64,000 nucleotides of DNA from Cytidiella melzeri (taxonomy: Eukaryota > Basidiomycota > Agaricomycetes > Polyporales > Irpicaceae): contig JABYQR010000181.1 of assembly GCA_022592445.1 (NCBI GenBank), positions 24,984 to 88,983 on the forward strand, written 5' to 3'. Of the stretch, positions 10,795 through 21,700 are shown piece after piece (the stretch's first letter is position 1; each line of letters starts with the position of its first letter). The notes under the pieces were generated by a model. It was not told the DNA's origin and did no database searches. It saw only the letters and a list, made by a program, of their open reading frames with translations. Both the position numbers and the translations under genes were made by a program.

Positions 10795-12888
10795 ATGTTA
10801 CGACGGCTTGCGATCACAGCGTTTTTGTTTGCGGTCTACGCATCGATCATGAGCTCATGCGTCGGCGTATCGCATTCTACAGAATCTCGGGCGGCTGCAC
10901 CCAAATTCCCTGACCTGTACGAAGCATCCATCGCCGAGCTGCAGTCTGGTTTGGAAAGCGGACACTTTACCAGTGTCGATCTCGTCAAGGTGAGCCTTCA
11001 AGATACCGTTATTGATATTACCCGCCGTCGTCAGCTTATCTCTGATTACAGGCTTATTTTGCAAGAATAGAGGAAGTCAACCTTCAAGGGCCCGTACTCC
11101 GTGCTGTCATTGAGATGAACCCCAGTGCTTTAGCACAGGCGAAGGCATTGGACCTAGAAAGGCGTCTCTTTGGCCCGCGCGGACCCCTGCACGGTATTCC
11201 AATCTTGTTGAAAGACAACATTGCCACCTTGCACTCCGAAGGTACGCCGGTTTCGAGCAAAAAGTGTGGAGTTTGCCGCTGACGTTGACTCTACTTTAGG
11301 CATGAACACAACGGCAGGTAGGTGCTATAAGAAACTCATTGCCGCATTATGCATACCTATACCTCACACCTTTTTCGTAGGGTCCTTCGCCCTGTTGGGC
11401 TCAGTGGTTCCTCGCGACGCTGGCGTAGCTGCTAGGCTCCGTGCAGCGGGTGCGATTCTCCTCGGAAAAGCCAACCTCAGTGAATGGGCGAACTTCCGCG
11501 GCAGTGTTCCTTCCGGTTTCTCAGGGCGTGGCGGGCAGGCGTCAAGCCCTTACGTTCCCCTGGGCGACCCGTCGGGCTCGAGCTCGGGAAGTGGAATTGC
11601 CACCGCGATCGGACTGACTGCAGCGGCTTTGGGGAGCGAGACTGATGGCTCCATCGTGGCCCCCAGTAGTAACAATAACCTCGTGGGAATCAAGCCGACT
11701 GTTGGGCTGACCTCACGAGCAGGAGGCGAGTGCTAGCTGCTCCTAGGGTGAATATTCACCATAACTGATTCACCCTCTTGTAGTTGTACCGATATCAGAG
11801 CACCAAGACACAGTGGGGCCCATGGCCCGCTCCGTTGCTGACGCTGCGACGATCTTAACTGTCATAGCAGGCAAAGACCCTCTCGACAACTTCACACTTG
11901 CTCAGCCACCCGTTGTCCCAGACTATACCAAGGCACTCAATGTGAACGCGCTGAAAGGCGTCCGTCTGGGTGTAGCGCGGCAATTCGCTGGTAACAACCC
12001 GGTAACGTTGGCCGCCTTCAACGCTTCTGTGGAAATTATGCGTGGATTAGGAGCTACCATTGTCGATCCTGCCATTTTCCCAGATTTCGCAGAGATCCGG
12101 GCGAGCGGAAACGAGACAATCGTGCTTGATACTGACTTCAAGGTCAGCACACTGTTACAGCTAGCACACCCTTTGCAATACCTGACATGTCTACAAGGTC
12201 GACGTGAACAAGTACATCGCTGGTCTCGTGGAGGTCCCGACGGGTGTCACAAACCTCGCTGATCTGATTGCCTTCAATACCGCCCATGCAGCCGAGGAAC
12301 TGCCTCCGCCATTCTGGACGAGCCAATCCATGTAAGATCGTCATCTTATCATGTGCTCTCCAGTTCTCCCTAGCGTTGACACTGTCCACTATTTTGTGCC
12401 TAGTTTCATCGCAGCAGAAAATACAACAGTGGACCAAGCATACTTTGATGCGCTCGCCGCAGACAAGGACCTTGGCCAGACGCGTGGAATCGACGCTACC
12501 CTGGCCGAATTCAATCTGGACGCTTTGATTCTGCCCACCAGCGGTGCAGCAGGGCCTGCTGCCATCGCAGGCTATCCGCTTGTCACTGGTAAGTACAATT
12601 CCACAGCACATACCGGGGAGCTATTGTTAAACCGTTGCTATCTCACCCCTTTCAGTCCCGCTTGGTTTCACGCCACCCAACACGACGCTATCGCCAGCCA
12701 TGCCTACACGCTCATCAGGCCCTAACATGCCTTTTGGGATTTCGTTTATGGGGACGGCATTCAGCGAATTCAAGCTCATCTCGTACGCGTTCGCATACGA
12801 GCAGGCTACACACAATCGTTTGAAGCAGCTGGCTTTTGCAGCAGCGATTCCCAAAACTCAGTTGCAGGATATCGTGGGCAAGGAGTAG
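10795..12888 (+). CDS. Secreted amidase (amidase signature family)
   Basis: Eight exons: 10795-10989, 11052-11241, 11300-11317, 11381-11725, 11784-12142, 12198-12331, 12404-12588, 12656-12888, giving 552 residues. The N-terminus is a signal peptide (MLRRLAITAFLFAVYASIM). The Ser-Ser-Lys catalytic triad of the amidase signature is visible: Lys in ILLKDNIAT, the first Ser in the GSSSGSG loop, and the nucleophile Ser in ETDGSIVAPSS. The C-terminal region has DALILPTSG and PFGISFMGTAFSE, as in GatA-like and fungal secreted amidases. It should hydrolyse an amide outside the cell; the substrate is unknown. Two splice oddities: exon 3 is only 18 nt, and intron 4 (11726-11783) starts with GC instead of GT, which is required because the exon otherwise runs into TAG. 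Confidence 0.92.
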
Positions 12889-13517
12889 TAACGTGCTTCT
12901 AGAACATCTAGGCTCGACACGGACGTGGAGGATATCCGCTAGGAGTGTAGATAGGAAAAGTTGGACTGGGGTACCGAGTTGTGTCATGGCCGGCTGGGGA
13001 GCAATGTCCGATATTCAATTTTCTACAATTGCAGGCGTCATCACAATCTGATCCGCCTGTACGTGCCTTTAGGATATTGAGCTGCTCATAAGTATGAAAG
13101 TTACCACATCCAGTAGTCGATGTAGCCCAACCAATGTGAATTTCTAGGGCTACACGCGTCGCGACGCGTCTGACTCACGCTGTAACCACGTGACCGTTGC
13201 TCCTTGGTGGCAATGTCCTGTCCTCAACAAAAGACCGTCTCATGAGCTGCTCTCTCTTGGACGCGTCTCAAATTTTAGCCGCATCTTATACTGAGGCCAA
13301 TTTGAGGGAATTTGAAGGCTGTGGCCAGCGGAAACGATGCACTGGGCCAGTTTTTGGATGTGGGCAAGCGACATGCCTCAACTTGTTGCTGTGCAGTGCA
13401 AAGCCGTTGCTTGCAGGCATGCGCGTGACTGATTGGACTTCAGTATAAATCGGGCGCGTTCGTGAGTGTGCATCTCTCACTTCCCACCATATCCTCCTTC
13501 CGCCCAAGCTGTGAAAC
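12889..13517. other. Intergenic region with promoter of the next gene
   Basis: About 630 bp with no gene. A clear TATAAAT at 13444-13450 lies 68 bp before the ATG at 13518. A short GC-rich inverted motif (CGCGTCGCGACGCG) sits near 13156. Confidence 0.5.
13444..13450 (+). promoter_or_regulatory. TATA box
   Basis: TATAAAT 68 bp upstream of the start codon at 13518, preceding a pyrimidine-rich stretch that looks like the transcription start area. Confidence 0.65.
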
Positions 13518-15672
13518 ATGCTAGTAAAGTCCCTACTCCCGCTCGCTGACGGCCGTACTCGCTACGTCTGTCGACTATGGCAGCGAGATCCAAACGGCCC
13601 TGTCCTCAAGAAGCCTCCTCCAAAGGGCATCCGCACCCCGAACGGTATCATCTGGGGCCACGATCTCATGGACTTCTTCTGGCTGGAGCGCATCCCTGGC
13701 AGCAACGTCCTAACGATATGGTCGCGCAGTATGATCAAGGAGCTCGGAGAGAACTACGACGAGGACGAATTTGAGGAGATGGATTATCGCCAGTTCCCTA
13801 GACCACGCTACCCTTGGCCGGTGTTGAAGTTCCCGCAGGAGCTCGCGAAGCTCGCGCCCAGCCAGCTCGGTGTAATCGACCAAGATTGCTTGTTTCACTT
13901 CTATCCTGCTTACATACCGCAATATCGCCCAGAGAAACCTGAAGAAGAGGTTGTCGATAAAGAGTTCGACAAGCTGATCAAGAGGCTATTTGGCGTCGAG
14001 AACGAGGGTGTATTCGTCCGCAACGATCCCAAGGCCCCCCTCAAAAGCCCTGATGGTCGTATCTACACGCTGCTGTGGGCACCAAACCACCGCAAATCTC
14101 ATGCTTTGATGACCAAGGGCATTCCTGTCCCTCCCCAGCCAATACAACCCCACCCTTTCACTTTTGCGCAGATGGATCACATTGGTTGGCATGTGCTCAC
14201 TGCGCTAGACGAAGACGCTCTCGAGCAGCTTGGAGGACCTTCTCTGCCACCGCCTGAAAACCAGCAGGAGGCAAACGCTGCTTCCTCCTCCAAGACCGCT
14301 CCATCGAATCAGCGGACCGACAATACTAGCTCTACACATGCTGGCGCAGATGTCACCATGGCCGAAACCTCTAACCTCCGTGTGGCCCTTGACACTAGTG
14401 GCGGTAACGCCAAAGTCGACGTCGACATGCTCGACGGCGATCAAATGGTAGAACATGCGCCTGCCGAGGCGACGGCTCCCACTGTCAGTGGAAACGACAA
14501 CAAGAGCGAGACTGAGCCCTCGGACATCGACATGGAAAGCCAGGACCGGAAGGTTGAGCCTACGAAGCTAGATAAATGTCTCAGCCGAGGAGACATCCCT
14601 CGTGACTCGCCGTTTTCCGTAGATGAGATTCCGAAGCTTGAAGAGTTTCTTCCAGTTGACTACTTTCCCGATTATCTACATGTGCACGATCCTCACTCGG
14701 TCACCTTCGCTACCGACCAGTCTTATGGATACCGGGCAACAACTAGCCTGGAGACGAAGACGTTGGTCTACAAGCGTGTATTCCCAAAGCTCAGTCGCGA
14801 CAATGAAAAAGGCGAAGATACAAATCCAGAAGTAAAGCCGAAGATCAGAGCGCCTACTCGCGTAGCTCACCTGCATCTCGCTCAACAAAATCGGTTCGGA
14901 GTCGGCCACCACTCTCTCGTCCACCACGCGCCCTTGACACTCCCGGAGCCTCTGACGGCGCACTCGCGTAACGGACGCGTAACCGTCGCCGCCAAGTCTG
15001 CTTTCCGCGTGCGGTCTGCTCGCACTCTGCTGCACAACGAGGCGAAGATGTACAATGCTTTCCCTAGACACCTCAGCGAGGACTGGTGCGGGTTCAACCT
15101 TGTAACGCCCATGAAGCATCCCGTTCCGATCGGACCTGTAGTACCAAAGTTCTATGGGTATTACGTTCCGGTGAGAATCGAGGACGGGAAAGAGGTTCTT
15201 TGTGATGAGATCGACCCCAGCTCGAACAGCGCTCTTCTGCTGATAGAGGAGTGTGGCAAGCCTGTAGAGCCGGCAAAGTTCACCGCGGACATGAGGTGCG
15301 TCTCCTCGTAATTTGTGCTGGAGAGTGACAGGCAGGCGTACTGACCGACATGAACGTTACTTCTCGTACAGGTCTGAATGCTACTCGATGATGTGTCGCC
15401 TACACTACGCTGGTTTCGTGCAAGGCTCGTTCTTCGTCCGGAACATCCTCGTGCAGCGCGGACCGCTGACCTTGCCGCCGGAGAAACGGTCGAAGAAGAC
15501 ACCGAGTTTCCGACTGATAGACTTTGGGCGCGGGGAGGAGTTCGGGGTGGTTGACGGAGACCCCAACGACAAAGATCGCGTGGAGAAACAGAAGGGTCGA
15601 TGGGGAAACATGGTATTTGAAGAGGATAATATGGCGCAGAGGGAGTTGCAGATTGGGATGTTCCACTTGTGA
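13518..15672 (+). CDS. Kinase-fold protein of a basidiomycete family, probably catalytically dead
   Basis: Two exons, 13518-15295 and 15372-15672, giving 692 residues. The N-terminal 250 residues are a conserved-looking domain I cannot name (MLVKSLLPLADGRTRYVC..., FFWLERIPGSNVLTIWSRSM). A disordered Ser/Thr/Asp-rich linker follows (about residues 250-370). The C-terminal third resembles a protein kinase: VAAKSAFRV with the ATP-site Lys, NEAKMY with the helix-C Glu, hinge-like ALLLIEECGKP, a catalytic-loop position reading QGSFFVRNIL, and RLIDFGRG at the DFG site. At the loop the usual HRD Asp is Ser and the His is Gln, while the downstream Asn and the DFG Asp remain, so phosphotransfer is doubtful. 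The cellular role is unknown. The intron position was chosen to restore MRSECYSM. Confidence 0.82.
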
Positions 15673-16505
15673 ATATGTGAAGTTTGTGACCTGGACGTTT
15701 GTCGTTATAGGCAGCTGTCATGTCAGCGATGTAGACTATCCGTCCTTATGCTGCTTGAATGAGAATCGACACGTACTTGGATTATAAATTATCTGCCACG
15801 AGCCAGGATCGTTGCGATAAACATATCTGAGCTCAGCGCTCTGTTTCGGAACGCACTCGAGCAGAGCTCCTTCGATCCGGTGTGGGACAAGCGCTTGCCT
15901 CTTGACCTCTTTTCATAACTCGACTGCCTACTTCGTTCAAGCTTCACTATGAAAACCACATCAAGAGTCTCTTGAATGCTTGTTACGTCTCTCTTGCCAT
16001 GTTTGCATATGAACGGCTAGTCAGTACCTGAACTCTGGCACGAGCGGACATTTACCCCTGCAGCTGATTCTCTTACGTGTCTCCGGACAGCAGCCTAAGC
16101 CTCAAGCTCTCTATGTACAGTAAGTCGCGCGCGTAGACGGGTACATAAGAGCGTGGTTTTCATCGCCTTACGGCCTCCTCCTACCCGCTTACACGAGGCT
16201 GTACATACCCCGAAGGCTGCCTATATAGTATCGGCACCCCTTCTCCGATAAAGTTTGCTCCCGCCCTTTTTTCTCCTCTTACCACCACCACCACGGCCGC
16301 TGCCGCCGCCGCTGTTGCTGCTGGCAAGCACGCCCTCCCGGCGCCGTATACCCAGCAAACTAGTCTCAGGAGGCTTGCTGAAGAACTTCTCGCCGACGTC
16401 TGCTGTTAAGTACGTACCTTACTATCTCGATAATTCCCAAACTGACCAATGTACAGTTTCTACCTCTTGCGAAAGACGAAGCCGCATCTCTGAGACACCT
16501 CGACA
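15673..16505. other. Intergenic and 5' leader of the small secreted peptide gene
   Basis: No gene. TATATAG at 16222-16228 is a plausible promoter. A pyrimidine-rich, CCACCA-repeat leader follows, with a possible leader intron between a GTACGT donor (about 16411) and an ACAG acceptor (about 16456). Confidence 0.45.
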
Positions 16506-16661
16506 ATGCGCTTTTCGGCTACTTTGCTCGCTGTCCTCCTCCTACTCGCCTTGGCGCTTCTCTCGGAGGTGTCTGCAGCGCCGGTAATAGAGAACAGGGA
16601 GGACGTGCATGACGGTGCGCATCCTCGTCGGGCACGCAGAAAACTGAGGGCGCACCCATAG
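16506..16661 (+). CDS. 51-residue small secreted peptide
   Basis: Too short for most gene callers. It starts MRFSATLLAVLLLLALALL, a textbook signal peptide with a cleavage site around VSA-AP. The remaining tail of about 28 residues has Asp/Glu and His, then a strongly basic end (PRRARRKLRAHP). The dibasic sites (RR, RRK) could be Kex2 targets. There is no CaaX end, so it is not a mating pheromone precursor. A TATA box lies about 280 bp upstream. Alternatives are a short secreted effector or signalling peptide, or chance; the ideal hydrophobic core argues for a real gene. Its opening resembles the secreted protein at 19989 (MRFS..., then SA-P-V-NRE). Confidence 0.6.
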   Translation: MRFSATLLAVLLLLALALLSEVSAAPVIENREDVHDGAHPRRARRKLRAHP

Positions 16662-17940
16662 ATTTGCGCACTTTCGTCATGGAAATAGGACTTGAAGGTG
16701 TAATTTCCCGTAATGACCTTTTTTCGGACACTAGTATAACGAATGTATATGATCTTGACGTAGTTTCTCGGACTATTTCGTAGTTACTTACTAAGTAGGT
16801 ATCATCGCTATCCCCCAGCTCCAGCTAGAGCGTTACTGTCGACGTCGCTGCTGCCGTATTTCAACTTGACAATATTCAAGGACTCTTTCTAGTATTTGCA
16901 ATGTGTCTTTGCTATTCTGTGAATTTGCATATGGACTGCCTCCTTGAATTTTCTACATTTAAGTACTTCCTCCTTGTTATCTGCCCCATCACACTTTCAA
17001 GACCACCATCCATCAGGAAACAGCAGCTTTATCTACCTGTGCTACCAGTTGCCATGGAGCTCTACTGAGCTATGCATAGCCTTAGGCAGTGTGAGTTAGC
17101 CCCAGGTAGCAGACTCCTACCCAGTTGCCGGTGAGACACTAACACACCCCCTGGATACGAAGGGACCAGGCACAAACACCTCTGACCTTGAGGGAGGCAA
17201 TCATGTGTGTAAGTTGTAACAGGGGCAGAGTGAACATGTGATGTGAGTGGGTCCAAGAGTTCTAGACTGCACCTGAACACAAACGAGAGGTGATGCAAAA
17301 TGTCAAGAAGCAACAAGATGCAAGGAGTTGTAGCGCGAAGCAATGAGGCGCGAGGAGTGCAAGTAGTAGGTGGGGGCTGCAAAACAACTAGGGGCAAGAG
17401 GAGGGGCACTGGGTATGTAGGAAAGTACAAGAAATGACAGTCATGCACACCGAAGGGTTTACAAGGTGTGAGGTAAAGAACCCAAGAGGTTAATGGTGGG
17501 GGAAACTCAAAGGTTGGGTAAAACAATAAAAAAGGTTGCGAGGGATGAGAGGAAAGGAGAGAACACAGTGAATTGCAGTTGCAGAGTGAAAGAGAAATGT
17601 GGCTTTCAAACACAAGGCAGTGAAAGGAACACAGTATAAACACAGTAGCCAAGAGAAGGTAAAACAATGGCTCGAAAAGAGGACACAATGGAAGAGGAAC
17701 ACAATGCAGTGAATTGACACAGTAGAATAAACACAGTGAGGGACACAAGAGGGCTTGAGAACACAACACAAATGAGATATATGTACAGCAAGTAGGCTCG
17801 AGACGAGAGATGCCAGGAGCAAGGAGGCTCAGGACACAAGATACAAGGCTTGCAGAGGCAAACTTGAAGGGGAAGAATGACATGGATAGTCCAACAGAGA
17901 CCGGACTTTTCCATCACAGTCACCAGTTTACAGCATCAGG
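16662..17940. other. Gene-free transition into the CpG-poor block
   Basis: No gene accepted. The plus strand from about 17,270 to 17,800 is purine-rich with many AACACAGT/CACAGTG words, so the minus strand shows long hydrophobic Leu/Cys-rich open frames that look like compositional artefacts. Confidence 0.5.
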
Positions 17941-18810
17941 TGCCTATCTAGAGCACTTATTTTCCGGCTAGGACTATTACCGGACCTAACCCTAAACCGG
18001 GTCACATGACATCCTGCCTTATTTATCAATAGTTTATAAGTAGTTAGGCTAACATGTAGATGAAGCTGCTAAACATGGGGCTAGAACCTCCATCTATCCA
18101 CTTCGTATCAATATTCCTTCTATCCATCCATTATCTGTCTGCCATTGTGCTTGACAGTGACCACATGGCTTAGACCATCATTTAATTTTGTGTGTAGTTA
18201 CACCAAGGGGTTCTGACTTGACAACTTGTCTCCTGACAATAGTCAGTCTTAATACTGCCCAAGTAGACTGGAAAGATAAGTATGTTTCCAGATGTTGCAC
18301 CTGCCTCTTGTCATCAAGTTGGCTATGCTACTTCAAAGCTTTTGCAACTCAAATCAATCCATTCTGTATAATCTTTTAGTCATGGGGCTTAAAGAGTAGA
18401 TATTTTGTATCTTTCATTGTCCAGGCCATCATATTGCCTCATGTCTGCTACTAGTAACTTACATCTAATCCAAATTTTTGTGCCATTCTATCCCCCACAA
18501 TACCCAAGTTTGCCCAACACCAGCCTTTGCAGTGTCTTAAGTCCGGTCCCCTACTTTGTGCCTGGGGCACAACATTGAGTCAACATCAGTAGATAAGCCC
18601 CTCAGACTTATTTCCTATGTTCAGATGGCTACATGCAAAATCTGTAGCAGTGTGACATGTGTATCTGTATTTTGTACTGGTAGCTTAGGTAGACAAGTCA
18701 TTTTTTAGAATTCAAGTAATGCAATAAGCAGTGCATTTGACCACAACCTGTGTTTGTAATCAGAATGATTGGTTCTGTGTTGTTCTGATGGTTTAGTCTA
18801 CTGTAGTTTA

Positions 18811-19250
18811 CACAGCCTTCAGGCACATATATTCAAAGGTATCACTTGTTATGTCCAACCCTATCCTGTTGAAGTTTGAGTGTGAGTTCCAAGCTGCAGT
18901 ACATCTTAAAGCTGCTTCACAACCTGTTGTACCCCACACAGCCTTCATGCATATGTGATAACAATCATTATCTTGTCAAACTTCTTGTGTAGATTACAAG
19001 CTGCAGAGAATCTGTGCTACCATCTGTTTTGATTGCCAGTGTGTTTGATTGTCATGCTACAGTCTCTGGTAGTCTAGTCTACACAGCCTGTATGTACCTA
19101 ACCAAGAGCAGCAACTGTTATGTGCAACCCAATCTGTTTCAATGTGAGTTTCAAGGTGCAGTGCTTTTGCACCATAATCTGTCTTTGTTACCAGTCAAAT
19201 TTCTATATTATCTTACTATTGTAGTCTGCACAGTCTTTATGTCATAGCAA
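18811..19250 (+). repeat. Degenerate tandem repeat, about 126-147 bp unit
   Basis: The word CACAGCCTTC or a close variant recurs at 18811, 18937, 19082 and 19229. It is followed each time by a similar stretch (TATGT-CAACCC, GAGT-CAAG-TGCAG, an AATCTGT-like segment). The units are diverged, so the array is old. Confidence 0.7.
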
Positions 19251-19442
19251 AATTGAATTGTGCAGGTAACCTACTATTCTGTGCACAATTTTCTCAATAT
19301 CCTGAGGTTACACCTGTGCATGGACCACAGGGGATAACAAGCTCCTTGGCATTGTAATGTCTGAGTTGAAACACTGTTGAACATGTTTCATCATTTTTTG
19401 CTTGTTTCATCAGCTGCATTGCAAATTAGTTGATCTGCAAGA

Positions 19443-19450
19443 TATATAAA
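19443..19450 (+). promoter_or_regulatory. TATA box upstream of the secreted-protein gene
   Basis: TATATAAA followed by a pyrimidine-rich stretch. It lies 540 bp before the ATG at 19989, a distance that makes sense if the leader contains the introns described at 19539-19935. Confidence 0.5.
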
Positions 19451-19538
19451 GTCCTCTGCCACTTGTCCTCATACCTCTCAGCACTTACAAACTTGGCCCC
19501 TGTTTCTCCAGATTCTTACACTGCTACAGCGCTGGTCG

Positions 19539-19988
19539 GTCAGTACATTGTTGTTTGCATCAGATTGTTTGCATTGAAACTGCCTTGGATCACTGTTCTG
19601 AAACTGTCATCACAGCTAGCTGTCCTACTTGCCCTGCAAACCCTTCCCAAGCTACTTCTCATTCTTGTACCTAAGCACACCTCCATTGCTCTAGGTCTTC
19701 TTGTTTTGCTTCAGCCCTGTTTGGTAAGTGCATTGTATGTTGTATTGTGGTTACCTTGTTCCACTGTACTGATAGTTTTTACAGCTGAACATCTGTCTGT
19801 ACCGTTTTCCAATCACCCTTGACAAGACTCTGTTGCTCCAGGTCTCTTTGTCATTTCTGTGCTGGTCAGTGATTTCATCACATTGCTGTGTGTGTGTTGT
19901 TGCCTTGAGTTATTGTAATAAAATTGTCCTTACAGCTAGCCATCTTACTGTTTTCTTATCAAATCACCAGTTGACATCCAATACTGTC
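19539..19988 (+). repeat. Tandem array of three exon/intron-like units in the leader of the secreted-protein gene
   Basis: Three similar units each carry a donor-like and an acceptor-like site: GTCAGT 19539 to CACAG 19615, GTAAGT 19724 to ACAG 19784, and GTCAGT 19865 to ACAG 19935. The intron-like segments are 77, 61 and 71 nt. The exon-like segments between them share CTAGC or CTGAA starts and a TTGCTC-AGGTCT motif. The last exon-like segment leads directly to the ATG at 19989. I infer a spliced, repeat-built 5' untranslated region; splicing itself is not shown by the sequence. Confidence 0.5.
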
Positions 19989-20411
19989 ATGCGGTTCTCC
20001 ACCTCTCTCATTGTACTTGCCACTATCATCACAGGCACAGTCCATACATTGGCTGTGTCTGCTACCCCATATGTCAATAGGGAACCCTGCCAACCCCACA
20101 GCCTCATCCAGGAAAAACGGGCTGATTTTGGTCCTTCTGTTAACCAACATGAAACACCTACACAGAATGCTTTCATAAAAGCAGAGCTTTACAGGGCACA
20201 GCTGGAGATAAACAGGGCTTATCAAAATGCTGTATTACATGGAGAGAGTGCAGTTGTTGCACAAAACATGGCCACAAGGATGAATGGGGCAGATCATTCA
20301 CTGATTTCACTTTATAACCTAAATGCAGCTTATCACAAGAACATGGCAAAGGCAGAGTGGGAGAGATACTGGGTAGCCGTGAGGAAGCAGGCACGCCTCT
20401 TGAATCATTGA
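19989..20411 (+). CDS. Small secreted protein, 140 residues, unknown family
   Basis: An uninterrupted frame starting MRFSTSLIVLATIITGTVH, a clear signal peptide with likely cleavage near AVSA-TP. The mature part has one Cys, a QEKR site that Kex2 could cut, and a C-terminal half (about residues 70-140) that looks amphipathic-helical and rich in Ala, Asn and Tyr (RAQLEINRAYQNAV, YNLNAAYHKNMAKAEWERYW). I recognise no domain. It lies in a CpG-starved, gene-less block yet has no stop codon over 140 codons, which suggests selection. A role as a secreted effector or cell-surface factor is only inference. The start was chosen at MRFS because upstream in-frame codons are repeat-derived. Confidence 0.6.
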   Translation: MRFSTSLIVLATIITGTVHTLAVSATPYVNREPCQPHSLIQEKRADFGPSVNQHETPTQNAFIKAELYRAQLEINRAYQNAVLHGESAVVAQNMATRMNGADHSLISLYNLNAAYHKNMAKAEWERYWVAVRKQARLLNH

Positions 20412-20978
20412 AGAGAAGAGTAATCCAATAGGAAACTTGTGGCAGTAGGGCCAACAACTGGTACCATACAACTTCTGAACATTTGTACCTATGTCAACCA
20501 TGTTATAAGAGAGATCAATGAATCTCATTGAAAGTCATTACAGCAATTTGATTGGACCATACAGTATTTCTGTTGTTTTCATTGGCTCTTGTTTTGGCAC
20601 TGTTGCCATTGTGCTACCTCTGAGGCCCAATCAGCAAGCTTGATACCAGTTTGTTACTATGGCAGGGCACAGATATCTATCATAATCTATGCCTTGCTAT
20701 ATTATCATGGTGGCAGCTACCCATATCAAGGATGTGACCTGGTTGGGCTCTTGTATTGAGACTGCAGAGTTGGGAGAATCTTGAAAACTGAAAGAGATGC
20801 TCATTTATTGAGCAACTTGTACGTTATGTAAGTCAGAGTTTGGTGCACTGTACTGATTCTTACTTTGTACATCTATCTCATGCTCCTTCTAAACCTTGTA
20901 TCTGTCAGCCCAGAATACCAAGTAGTAACTTTGATACATGAAACTCAAGCACTGCATTCTTGCTCAGTTCAAAGTGCT

Positions 20979-21700
20979 ATCCCCGTCCCCTTCCTTGTTT
21001 GGGAATTTTTGTGTAGTCCTGAACTGCACCTAGCACTACAGATGCACATGTTCTTTGATTGCAGACAAGCCTGTTGTCTCTTGACATCTGTATTTTTGTT
21101 GAGAAGACAAGATACACACCAATGTCTCCAGCATTGACAACTGCCCTGCCATCATGGCTCAGGACAGTGCCAAGAATGGGACCACATCGACCCTTGTACA
21201 CTGTCAACAGTAATCCTGTCCTTGCATTCCATATCTTCAGAGTCTCATCTGTTGCTTCCAATAATATGCTGCTTTGGTGCCAGAAGGGCAGTAACTTTGC
21301 GACTGTGTCCTACAAACTGTTGTGTTAGCAGCAGCCACACTACAAAAACAAACACCTTGTGGTCCAGCACCACACAAATACACATGATCCCGAGGTCCAC
21401 AGACCTTTCCATCTGTGCTGCCAGTAACCATCACATTGGTGCTCCCAGCTTGCCCTGACAAATCTACAAATACAATGAACACACTCTTCACACTCTCTTC
21501 TCCCCTGTGTCCACCAAGTGCACAAACAACCTCTCCTTTGCTGAGAATGATTACTTGGATTCTTCCAGTCTGTCTGCAGACAACAGCAATGATAGATGCT
21601 GGTTTGCAACCAGGAAGGTCTGGAAACCCATGTCAAACCCACACCTGTTGGCTTGGGGTTTAACAATCTTCTAACTACAAGTTCAGGCTGTTTTATTCAA
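20979..21700 (-). pseudogene. WD40-repeat relic
   Basis: The minus strand encodes WD40-like pieces in changing frames: GEVVCALGGHRG, then VMVTGSTDGKVCGPRD (normally VRVWD), then a second piece DETLKIWNARTGLLL followed by LSHDGRAVVNAGD. The frame shifts between the pieces and CpG is as depleted as in the rest of the block. I read it as a decayed fragment of a beta-propeller gene. Confidence 0.6.

Noticed and set aside
10303..11070. 255-codon plus-strand frame
   Set aside because: It bridges the NOSIP-like end and the amidase start through intergenic DNA and an intron; both flanking models match known families.
6864..15672. Idea of a secondary-metabolite or catabolic gene cluster (dehydrogenase, amidase)
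   Set aside because: The neighbours are a NOSIP-like ligase and a pseudokinase; there is no core synthase, transporter or shared promoter motif.
16506..16661. Mating pheromone precursor
   Set aside because: It has a signal peptide and lacks the C-terminal CaaX box that basidiomycete pheromones require; no pheromone receptor lies nearby.
17062..17923. Long hydrophobic, Leu/Cys-rich minus-strand open frames (up to 273 codons)
   Set aside because: They arise from a purine-rich plus strand with repeated CACAGT words. There is no domain, periodic membrane pattern or codon-like composition.
17985..17996. CCTAACCCTAAA, resembling fungal telomere repeat
   Set aside because: Only about two units; too short to be an interstitial telomere.
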